This document shows, one piece after another, positions 25,601 through 37,600 of a DNA stretch of 64,000 nt. This DNA comes from Elgaria multicarinata webbii. Lineage: Eukaryota > Chordata > Lepidosauria > Squamata > Anguidae. Positions within the stretch are counted from its first letter, which is position 1, and every line of letters starts with the position of its first letter. Location of the stretch: NCBI RefSeq assembly GCF_023053635.1, contig NC_086172.1, positions 13,111,501 to 13,175,500 of the forward strand, given 5' to 3'. Under the pieces are notes generated by a model that worked only from the letters and a program-made list of their open reading frames with translations, was not told where the DNA came from and did no database searches. The position numbers were made by a program, and so were the translations under genes.

Positions 25601-28600
25601 CCTTTCCCCCAACCCTGTCCTTTTATTCCTTCTTTTTATACTTGCTGCTACCTCTGGCCAAAACCTTACGTATTAGTTTTAGCTGATTTGTATTAAACTT
25701 GTTTTGGCCCTTACGCTGAGCGTGCGTGTGTTTTATTCCAGGAATCTCTGGCTCATCCCGGTTGGGGAAAGGGCTAGGGGCGGCCAGGAACAACAGGACG
25801 TTTGGTCTGGGGCCTACCTTGCAGGAAGGTCGGATTGACTCTGGCCTTCGTCTACAGTGATTAGTTTAAAACTGAAAATAGAAGCTTTTAATCCTCTCAG
25901 GTGCGCAAATGAAGAGGGAAGGAGGAAATACATAACCCCAAGGCTCATGTTGGCTTATTCATATGACAGGAAAACATGATTTCCTGTTATGTCTGAACTG
26001 TGCCATAGACTATAAAGGACTTCAAATGTTGAGTAAGCCCCAGTATGTAAAGAAACAAAAAGTCTCGCTTTAGTTACCGTCACTTCCTGGTTTGGGTCGT
26101 TGTCTTGGTCCCTTTGTTGAATGTTGCCTTGGTAACCGTGCAGAGTTCTCACTCTTGAAAAAATATACACTAGTTAGCAATAATGAGAGAAAGCTATTTA
26201 CCTACCATTTCCCCCTTGCCCTAATGTGTACTGGTAACCAACAGTTACAGATGTTCAGAATTTTTGGACAAGCGACAATATGATGAACCAAAACCAGTGT
26301 TGTTTGTACTCTAATGACAAAGGAATTGATGAAGCAGTCCTCTTAGCTACTGCTTTTAGAGCATAATCCTATGCATATTTAGGAAAAAAAGATCTACCAC
26401 ATGCTGACAAGTAGGAGTTTTTTTCTGCCTAAACATGCATAGGATTGCGCCCTTAGAAAAGTAGGTGGAGACATTCTTTGGCTAAAGTGGGAGACAGAGC
26501 TATCATAACACCCATATCACCCCCCTACACACACACACTCACACTCATTTTCCTCTATATATGTGGTCAGGGCAGAGATTTGGTGTGACTGCTCCTCTTG
26601 AACACTAAGGAATAAGAGAGGAAGAGGAAGGATGGGCGCAAATATACCCCTTAAGCATAGAGCAAGGTGAGACAAAAAAGGAGAGGCTCACAAAAGGGGT
26701 GAGCTATATACAGTTAGGGTGGCTAAAGGCAAAAGAGAACAAAGCCCCTGTACCTGTACAGAAGAGGGTATTTTGGCAGGTACAAGTTGTCATACAACAA
26801 GCTGTAATTCTCTCTTCTACGCTACTACTAAAGGTACAGAAACTCTGTCGTTCTTTGCCACTGGTCACTCTAAGCAAAGTACAAACATTAGAATTTCTTA
26901 AGAACCTCACTTCTAGTTGTCCATTAACTGTACTCCAAAACAATAAAGAGGAATATTAACAATCCAACATCTTCTCACACACCGAAGCCCATAAGCTTTG
27001 GAAAAAAGATTTAAGATCAATTTTGGAATACCAGAAAAATGCAGACCATTTTTCATAACTGAAATGCTAACATTGAATACAAAAATTAACAAGCATAAGA
27101 ATTTGTATCAAGTAATGCTATACTTTAAAATATTACATTAAGACTTCTTCATAACACCATTATCTTTGGCCACAGCTTGAATAAATAAAATTAAGACGAC
27201 TATTAGAAATATCCCTAGGTGATTTCCTTAATACTTAAGCAGACAACATTTCTTCTCCCCTGCACTTGAGTAAAGAATCTTCCCCATCCCAGTAAGATTT
27301 TGACTGTAAAAACTCTTTTACTTTCGGTTGGTTTACTGGTAACGGCAAACTACAGTTTGGCTTTCCATGAATAAGCCTTATGCTCAGGTGCTCCTAATGG
27401 GCGTTGTTTTAATCAGCTGCTTTCAAAGAAGCCAATTTGCTGATTTATACGTAACTGATATAAACATTGCATGAGGGAAGAGATCAAGAAGGAATATGAA
27501 TGAACAAAGGAATTTGTGCCAAAACATGTTGTTGTACTTGTGAACCATATTTCAGGTTTGTGCGATTTTAATAAGGTGAATGTTTCTTAAGTGGTCAGCA
27601 ATCCTATGGCCCCTAGACAGCATCGGGAGAGGGGGAATAGGATTTTTCAGATTCCTGGATTTAGGAGTCTAAGCTTCCTGTTCCCTCTCTCTCACAGCCG
27701 GCACAGAAAGAACTATGCTGGCTGCCTCCGAGGTCACAAAAGGCACATTAGAGAGGAGGCTGTGGGCAGCAAAGGGACTATGGAGGTCAGTTTATAAAGA
27801 GAGGCCAGCTTATAAGGTACCTTCCGGTCTCTCCAGACTCCTTTCCTCCCACTCCACAGAGCCCCAGCTAGATGGGTGAAAAAGCCCATCTAGCAAAAGT
27901 GCAGACTGGGAGGAGCAAAAATGGCCTCCCTACTCCTCCCGCTCTGCAAAGGGTGCCCATTAGCCTCCGAGTTTTGAGACAGATGTGTATCCTGATAGGA
28001 CTGCGCCCTTAAGATTTTAAAATCACAAACCACTCTGCTCATGCTAATTTTCACTTGTTTGGAATCTCACATCGTTATACTCTTCAGTCATTTGAAAAAT
28101 GTTTATTTTCTATTGCTTACTTCTTTATCTGGCTCAGTTTTATCTTTTATAGATCGTTCCACAATTTTTTTCGTTACATTCTCCTCAGATCCTATGGGCT
28201 AGAGAGAAAAAAAAGTGAACACAATATTGTGATTGTTATTAGAATTCTCTAGAAAAAGTAAACCATAGCAATTGGTCATATTATATTTGAGCAGATTGAC
28301 CATGTAGCATCAGTAGTAGGTGTGCTATCAGGGACTTCAATGCAGTTGGCAAAGCATGGAAATCATAATTTATACTCATTCTTGGTAAATGGAGAAGGAA
28401 AATCTAGAATATGATTCTGATGAATGATAGCTAATTATACACAACTTTGGTAAGAAAGACCTGATAGAAACCTAATGATCTAATATTAATTGGTATTTTG
28501 GTTATGTGCTAGATGTGAATTTAAATGCTTTGTTTAGTTTTTATAAAATAGAAAATAAAATGATTAAGAAACTAAAAAGCCTATCACAAATATTCAGGTC

Positions 28601-31600
28601 AGAGAATTTAGCTACCCTCAGTGAAAAAAATGGTTTATTATTATTTACCTATGCATGTTTGACTTTATTTCTTATTCTACATTAAATAAAAGTCTCATGT
28701 GCAAAAATTGTAATATTTGTTTATTTATTGCACTTATATACCGCTCCCATAGCCAGGGCTCTCTGGGCGGTTTACAGAAATTCTAAAATTGAGATAAAAA
28801 CAAGTATACAAAATTTAAAATTCTAAAACACAGAACATACACATAAAGCATTAAAAACCGTTAAAAAACTAAACATGTGGATGATTAAGATGTGCCGCCA
28901 TATGCCTGGGCAAAGTATTGGGTGCGTTTGGACGACACTTTAGTCCACGGAGTGGAAATAGTCCACTCCACAGATGGCTATTTCCAGGGCGCCTGTGGGT
29001 GCTGCTCCGTGGAATGGACTATTTCCACATCCAGCCACAGGAGGCATCCTTCGCCCCCTCTGCCCCGCAATCCAGTTGGGGGTTGGCTCCAGGGGATGGA
29101 AGGGGCTCCTTCTCTCCCTTGGAGCCTATCTCCAGATGGATCGGAGTGCAGGAGGGGGTGGCAGGGGATGTGCACGTCCCTGGGAACATGTGGGGTGCTG
29201 TGATCGGGGGCACCCCACCCAGGATCAGCATGTGCCTTTGCCAGGAAGCGCGTGGGGAGCCGAAGATCGCGTCACCCCACCAAGGGATGGCATAAATGGG
29301 CCTCCCCAAGCACTTGCTGGCACGGGATTATTTCCCCTCCCAATGGAGCCCTGCTGGGCTAGAGCAGCCAGGGTTTCTGCTGCTCTTGCCTCGTGACTCT
29401 GTTGGCAGGGGAAATAATCAACGGAGCCTGCCACATGAAACAATAACCAACGGTTGTGCAGACAGTCAACTCTGCAAACCATTGGTTATTCTTTTGGAAA
29501 TAACCAATCGTAGTGTGGTTTTTGCCCGACAGACGACAAAAGAGTCAACAGGGTACTATTTAAGCAACAGTTGATTAAATAGTCCACCGTTGACTAACGT
29601 GTCGTCCGAACTGAGCCATTGTTTAAACACGGTTCAGCTCGAGATTTAATTATAGTTGCCATCAGCTGCCAGTTTACACATTAAAGGGAAAAAAAACCTC
29701 TAACCTTTCTTTCTGCTTTGTCCTTCCCTGGTTCTCGCGGCTGCTCCGTGACTTTGCCTCGTTCTCTTCGTTTGTCCTTTTCTCTGTCCTTTGCCCTTTC
29801 TCTGACCTTCTCATGTTCCCTATCCTTATCCCGAGCCTTTTCTTTATCCTTTTCTCTTAATCTATCTTTTTCTCTCCCTCCCTCATGTTCCTTCCTTTCC
29901 TTTTCTCTTTCCTTATCCCGATCCTCTTTTTCTCCTTCCCCATCTGCCTTTTCCTTGTCTCTAATTTTCTCTGCCTCTTTTCCCTGTTTGGATGACCTGT
30001 TTTTGTTTCTCTCTCTTTCCTGTTTTTCAACTTCTTTAAAACTGTCTTTATCAAGATTTTTGTGACGGTTCTCATAATCTTTATGTTTGTCATTTTCTTT
30101 TCCTTTTCGCTTGCTCTCTTCCTCAGGTTTTTGGTCTTGACTTGTGCTTTTATCTTTTATTTCAGAGTCACCTCTGTCCTAAATAATCAAACATAAAAAT
30201 ATTAAAATACAAACACAGTTTCCCTTTGTTTTTCAAGTATAATTTAGTCTTTTAATCTGCAACATTATTTACATCACCTCTTTATGGGATCTATGTTCTT
30301 CTGTTCTAGATTCTCTATTTTGGGGTTTAGAAGATGATGGAATCCGTCCTTTGATATCAGCTTTCTCTCCAGCAAGCACTTTTTGAACAGCTTCATCACT
30401 GGATAGCTACAAATAGAAAATTCAACTCAAACTGATGTATAAAGTTTTAGCTCACAATGGAAATATAGCCATTTCTTTAACTCACATGATGTGTTCTTTT
30501 AAAGAAATAATGTGCATACAATCTCAGCTGCCATTCCTTTCAATTCAATTAGAAAGAGTTGTTTACCAAGTTGCAGGGGGGAAAAATCCACTGGAGCCAA
30601 AAAAGCTATGACGATAGGAAGGCCTATATTTAACTTTCCTTGATTGCTTTCAGGGTGATGAACAATACATGCTGTGACAGTGATGTGGGATCGAAATTTT
30701 TTCACAGCTATACTTTTCTATGGAAATATTCCCATTTTTAAAAATTGATTGTGTTACAAAATTAATTAGTAACATAATGAATGCATACAGTTATCAGTCA
30801 AATCGAGCAGTTTCAAAGTTGTAATTGACTTTTTTCAGGTGACTATTTTTAGGAAAATCAATCCTGCACAGCAATTGGACACACTAAAACAAGTATCTTA
30901 GTAGGGCCGTGAACCACCTCGGCCTGAATCCCTGAATCTAAGGTGAGGTGGGCCGATTTGGCCTGCGTCAGCCCGGATCTGGAGCGCCACCAGGCTGACC
31001 TGAGTTGCCCCGAGGCCAAAGCAGATTGGCCCTGATGCCTCGGGGGCCTCAGCCCGATTCGAGGTGGTGCTGGGCTGTTCCCCCATAACCGCCTACCCAC
31101 CCAGGAAAGCAGGCGCAAGGCCAGTCGTGAGTCCAGGTGAGTCCATTGGACTCACCAGACCTACTTCCCTCTCCCTCCCCACCCTCCTGCCGCAAGCTGT
31201 ACAGGGGAAATAGCTGTTTATGATATTCTAAGAGTAAAGAGTCCCTGCGATTACTTTAAAATGCAGACTGGCTCTCAGGAGGAGGATGTGTTTGCATGTA
31301 AGTCCAGGCGGTGGCGTGGCTCTGGGTTGGGGGTGCTGAGGGGGTGAGGCAGGCACCCCCCCTCCCCCGAAGCACCCCAAGTCAAATTGAGCCCATTTCG
31401 GAGGTTCTGAAATGGTCTCCAAGACGAGTTGGGGAAGATGTGCACACCTCTAGTTTTCAGTGCCTTCAATTTTTTTTAAAAAAAGAAACTAATCGGGGTA
31501 CATTATCGTTCTGTTTTTTAAAAATTAAAGTTTCCCAATAAGAATAATTTCCAACTAAATCTTGAAATTGGTTTGATGATAACATGACACAGACTAACAG

Positions 31601-34600
31601 ATAAATTATATGGGGGGGGGGGCAGAGAAAATCCAAGGTGATTACTCTGACACAACCAAAGCTCATCCAGCTAACAGGGCCAAGGTTGGAGTGGCGAATT
31701 AAGGTTTTTCCTTTTGACCACCTGCAACCCCTGAACTATACTTTCATGGGAGGAGAGTTATTATACTAGGTCCAGGACTGGTGTAAGTCAGAGAAAGGTT
31801 TACAATATCCTACAGCAGCTCAGAGGCCCTCCCGGTAAGCACAGAATTTCTCCATGTGTGTATTTGATTAGGAGGGGGGCGGAATCAATAGTTTCAGTTC
31901 AATTATTTTTCACTATTGAAAAACACGTATATAGCATGAGATACTTACATAACACAAAATTAACACAGTGTAGTTTTTAAAAGTATTGCTTACTAAATAT
32001 AAATCAGACATCCTAAATCAGATCGAAATCAATTTAGAGCACTGGAATTTTTTAAAATCTACATTACTGGGCTCTAGCTACATTCAAGATCTCATCATGG
32101 CTGTTTTGTGCATTGAGGCACCAGCAATCATTATTCTATTTCTGCCATCCCACCTTATTGCACTTAGTCCTTTGTTGTGATAAAGTCTGGAATTCCAATC
32201 TTCCAAATATTCATACTTGTTTCCCTCTAATCACTTCTAAAAATGTAGACTTTTTTTAATTTCCCAAGAGATTTCAAGAAATCTACTGTTAAATATCTCT
32301 TTAGTCTATCTTCCCCCTTCTTCTCTCTGTTTAAAGCTTCTTTAAATTATTTAGTGATGCTTTGTTGCATATTATCATGCAAACACCTCAAACAGCAACC
32401 AAAGTTTATTGCATTATGTGATGCAACCTAGAAAGGCAGTGTCCAATAGTAATGAAATAATTGTGTATGTTATTAACGTATTATTTATTTTAAATAATTT
32501 ATACTTTGACTTTCCACTTATGTTATGAAGCACCCAAGGAGGCTTATGTTCTTTGAGCCGTCAAGTGAAGTCCACGTTCCATTAGGTGAATCACATACAT
32601 ACTGCACAGATTTGCAGACAAACAAGTTACTAGTCAACTCATATATACAAATGCCTGTCTGCTACAGCTGTAATGCAAAGGGGTGAATTTTTGAAAGATG
32701 AAGGAGGGATGCTTAGTTCTTCCCCTACAATTCACACATGAGAGAGATTTCCTTACAGTGTCCCCACACCTTTGGAACAAGTTCGCCATGCTCCATCATT
32801 GCTGGCTTTTAAGAAGGCCTTGAAAACACATTATTTTACTGTGGCCGTCTCATAATATGATTACTATTGTTGCTGCTATTTCCATTGCTGTTGCTGGTTT
32901 TATTGTTGTATTTTATTATTTTAATTGCTATTTTATTGTGCTTTTTTTTTTTTTGCTTTTAATACATTAGTTCTTTTTATGGATTTTATTGTTGTAAGCT
33001 GCCTTGCAAGGGCTTCTGCCCTGAATGATGGCCAAGACAGGTTTTAAATAAATAAATAAATTTCCCACCCAAGCTGCCTTTTCCCAGTGTCTCCACCCCC
33101 ACCTCCTCCCAAATCTTGCCTTTCCTCCAGCTGGGGGCTTTGAATGAAAACATTTAGCAATACTTAAACCCGGTGGATTAAAAGATGTCTGTTAAGATCC
33201 TACCTTATTGAGACAGCATTTAGCAATTGCTTGGAGCAGTTCATTGGTTCTTTCAGGTTCATGTCCAGCAACAATACGTGCTGGCTTCACTGCCAACGGC
33301 TCCCCTGACACCATGATGACAACATCAATAGCTTTCTGAAGGAAGCCGATTTTTGCATCTTTATCCTAGTAAAGCAACAGGTTAAAATAAGTTCTCCAGG
33401 CTGTAGCATAAAATGTGTTCTTAATGGCACATAATCTTTATTAAATACATTCAGATTATGCAGCATTTTAGCACAGTTCAGACATTACACCAAATAATAC
33501 TTAAAGGTTTGTGTGTGCGTGCAATATTTTTTAGACTTAAAAAGATTAAATAATGAAAGTGCATACATACCTTAACATTATCAGATTTCATCTCTGCTTC
33601 TGTGTACAGCCCTTTCATGAAACCAGTTGATCTAATTACCTTTAAACAAAAAAAACAATGCATTTCGTTTCTGGATTTGGTAGGCAGCCATGTCTGCATT
33701 TCCATAGAGATGCTAACGTTTTCAGGTTTATCCCTTTTCAATGAGACTTCCTGTGTGTTACAATGCTATCAAATGTGTTTTCCCAAAGCATACAAAATTG
33801 TTTGAACACAGGTTCAGATAATGTTAGAGATTATCATGATAATCTCCAGTGAAATTCTACTCTCTCTAATATTATGTTGCATTTATAACAAAAGTTGGTG
33901 GCTCATATTATCTATAGTCTAGCAAAGTTCCCTTTGGTTATGACATCTCTGTACAGAAATGGTTATTCTTTTAACAACTTGGTATTATAACATAGGTCAT
34001 GTCTACTCCAGTGGGGTCAGCTAAGGTTATGGGCACTGGAAGAGTAGTCGTTGTGGGAGACTCCCTGCTGCGTGGGATTGAAACCCAAGTATGTCGTGAA
34101 GACCCATGGACTCGCCAGGTGTGCTGCCTCCCTGGAGCACAGATTAGAGATGTGACTGAAGGGTTACCAAAGCTCATAAAGCCCACAGACACATACCCCT
34201 TTCTTCTCATCCATGTGGGAACAAATGATGTCGCCAAGCAGAGCTACGAAGAAATCATTTCAGACTTTGAAGTTCTGGGAAGGAAACTGAAGAACTTTGG
34301 GGCCCAGGTAGTTTTCTCATCCATCCTCCCGGTTCTTGGAAGAGGATTAGAAAGGGAAAGAAAAATACTCCGGATGAACGACTGGCTTCGAAGGTGGTGC
34401 CATCGTGAGCGTTTTGGATTCTGGGACCACGGGCTACGCTACTTGGAACATGGACTGCTGGCAAGGGATGGGTTGCACCTCACAAGGGCTGGAAAGAATG
34501 AGTTCAGCCACAGCATGAAGAACTTGATCAGGAGGGCTTTAAACTGAATCTTACGGGGGCAGGAGACGTAAATTTCGAGGCAACAATGGATGAAGGCCAA

Positions 34601-37600
34601 TGCACCACACTACAGAGAACAGTTCCAATAGTGTCCCAAAATAGTGTCCGCAACAATGTAGGAACAAAGCCAGACTATAAAAAACATGGTCTTCGATGTC
34701 TATATACTAATGCCCAGAGCATGGGAAACAAACAGAACGAACTTGAACTCTTATTACATGAAGGCAAATACGACTTGATAGGTATAACTGAAACTTGGTG
34801 GGATGACTCCCATGACTGGAATATAGCAATTGAAGGATATAACTTGTTCAAAAAGAACAGAAGAAATAGAAAGGGAGGTGGAGTTGCACTATATGTTAAA
34901 AATACCTATCCCTGCACAGAAATACAGGCGGATCAGACTGGGAGCCCCGTCGAGAGCGTCTGGATTAAAATAAATGGGGCTAGGAATAAAAAGAATATGA
35001 TAATCGGAGTCTACTACCGACCACCCAATCAAGGAGAAGACGAGGACGAAACTTTTGAGAAACAAATTGCCAGTGTTTCAAGGAAGTGTGATGTAGTAGT
35101 GATGGGGGACATCAATTACCCTGATATCTGTTGGGAGACCATTACTGCCAAAAGCGGCCCTTCCAAGAAATTCCTGACATGTATGGGTGATAACTTTCTC
35201 CTACAGAAAGTGGAGGAAGGAACTAGAGGATCGGCAATCCTTGACTTGTTATTGACCAATAGGGATGACTTAGTGGATAAAGTGGCAGTTACGGGAACTC
35301 TGGGGGAAAGTGACCACGTCATACTTGAATTCTTGATTATGAAGGAGACAAAAGTCGAGCGTAGCCATACACGTACTCTGGATTTTGGGAAAGCTGATTT
35401 TAATAAACTCAGAACTATAATAAGTAAGGTCCCATGGCAAGGGAGCCTAATGAGAAAAGGAGTGCAGGATGGGTGGGAGTATTTAAAAAATGAAATTTTA
35501 AAGGCACAGTTACAAGCAATTCCAACAAGGAGAAAAGATAGAAGACAACAGAGGAAACCAATGTGGCTCCACAAAAAGCTTAGAGATTACCTGAAAACAA
35601 AAAGGGATACATATAGGAAGTGGAAGGAAGGCCAGGCTACAAAAGAAGAGTACAGACAAGTGGCGCAGAAGTGCCGAAATGGCGTCAGGAAGGCTAAAGC
35701 TGAGAATGAGCTGAGATTAGCGAGGGATGCTAAAAGCAATAAAAAGGCTTTCTTCAGATACGTGAGTAGTAAAAGACAGAGGAAAGAAATGGTGGTTCAA
35801 CTGCTTAATGAGGATGGCAAATTGATAACAGACGACAAAGAAAAGGCTGAAGTGCTCAATTCCTACTTTGCCTCGGTCTTCTCCCAAAAGCGGGTCTATG
35901 ACCCCCCTGGAAAAAGTGAAGCAGAAGTTGAGGGGGCAGGATGGCAGTTTGAGATTGATAAACAAATGGTCAAAGAACACCTAATTTCCTTGAATGAGTT
36001 TAAATCTCCAGGGCCCGATGAACTGCATCCTAGAGTAATGAAGGAGCTAGCAGAAGAACTCTCAGAACCTTTGTCTATTATCTTTGCAAAATCATGGAAG
36101 ACGGGTGAGGTGCCGGACGACTGGAGGAGGGCTAACGTTGTCCCTATCTTCAAAAAGGGCAAAAAGGAGGAACCTGGGAACTACAGACCAGTCAGTCTGA
36201 CATCCATCCCTGGGAAAATTCTGGAGCAGATTATAAAGAAGTCAATCTGTAAACACCTTGAAATCAATGCAGTGATTACTAGAAGCCAACATAGATTTGT
36301 CAGGAACAAATCCTGTCAGACTAATTTGATCTCATTTTTTGAAAAGGTAACCTCCCTTGACTTCAACAAAGCTTTTGACAAAGTACCACATGACATTCTG
36401 ATTAACAAACTAGCTAAAAGAGGGCTAGATGGAACAACTATTAGGTGGATTCACAGTTGGCTACAGAATCGGACTCAAAGAGTACTTATCAATGGAAACT
36501 TCTCAAACTGGGGAGAGGCAACGAGTGGGGTGCCGCAGGGCTCAGTCCTGGGCCCAGTGCTCTTCAACATTTTTATTAATGATTTGGACCAGGAGGTGCA
36601 GGGAACGCTGATCAAATTTGCAGATGACACCAAATTGGGTGGGATAGCTAATACCCTGGAAGACAGAAACAAACTTCAAAGTGATCTTGATAGGCTAGAG
36701 TGCTGGGCTGAAAACAATAGAATGAAATTTAATAGTGATAAATGCCAAGTTCTACATTTAGGGAATAGAAACCAAATGCACAGTTACAAGATGGGGGACA
36801 CTTGGCTCAGCAATACTACAAATGAGAAAGATCTTGGAATTGTTGTAGATCGCAAGCTGAATATGAGCCAACAGTGCGATATGGTGGCAAGAAAGGCCAA
36901 TGCTATTTTGGGCTGCATTAATAGAAGTATAGCTTCCAAATCACGTGAGGTACTGGTTCCTCTCTATTCGGCCCTGGTTAGGCCTCATCTAGAGTATTGT
37001 GTCCAGTTCTGGGCTCCACAATTCAAGAAGGATGCAGACAAGCTGGAGCGTGTTCAGAAGAGGGCAACCAGGATGATCAGGGGTTTGGAAACAAAGCCCT
37101 ATGAAGAGAGACTGAAAGAACTGGGCATGTTTAGCCTGGAGAAGAGAAGATTGAGGGGAGACATGATAGCACTCTTCAAATACTTAAAAGGTTGTCACAC
37201 AGAGGAGGGCCAGGATCTCTTCTCGATCCTCCCAGAGTGCAGGACACGGAATAACGGGCTCAAGTTAAAGGAAGCCAGATTCTGGCTGGACATCAGGAAA
37301 AACTTCCTGACTGTTAGAGCAGTGCGACGGTGGAATCAGTTACCTAGGGAGGTTGTGGGCTCTCCCACGCTAGAGGCATTCAAGAGGCAGCTGGACAACC
37401 ATCTGTCAGGGATGCTTTAGGGTTGATTCCTGCATTGAGCAGGGGGTTGGACTCAATGGCCTTGTAGGCCATCTTTCAGGGGGGCTGCAGAGGAAATGCG
37501 GAATTGGTTAAAACCACTTCACTGTCCCTTTCTCGAACAGGAACGTCCAGTGAACAGAGTTCTACTCATGGGAACTACAAACCCAAGCTTATATATGTTT

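Larger units (their letters stand above)
33990..37470 (+). mobile_element. CR1 LINE with both reading frames open
   Basis: About 3.5 kb, antisense to TRAF3IP1 within intron 1. It holds the esterase part of ORF1 and a full-length ORF2. The 5' end is truncated near the start of the esterase segment. The 3' end stops after GGCCTTGTAGGCC (37457-37469) and lacks the final TTCCAACT...ATTCTATG segment present in the copies at 8.5 and 14.3 kb. Close similarity to those copies marks one subfamily; this is the best preserved. Confidence 0.95.

Noticed and set aside
28892-29482. Five overlapping frames of 85-140 codons on both strands
   Set aside because: They all lie in the GC-rich foldback MITE; no domain or codon bias favours any of them.
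29718-30065. Plus-strand Ser/Leu/Phe-rich 115-codon frame
   Set aside because: It is the exact antisense of TRAF3IP1 exon 5, whose purine-rich coding strand leaves the opposite frame open.
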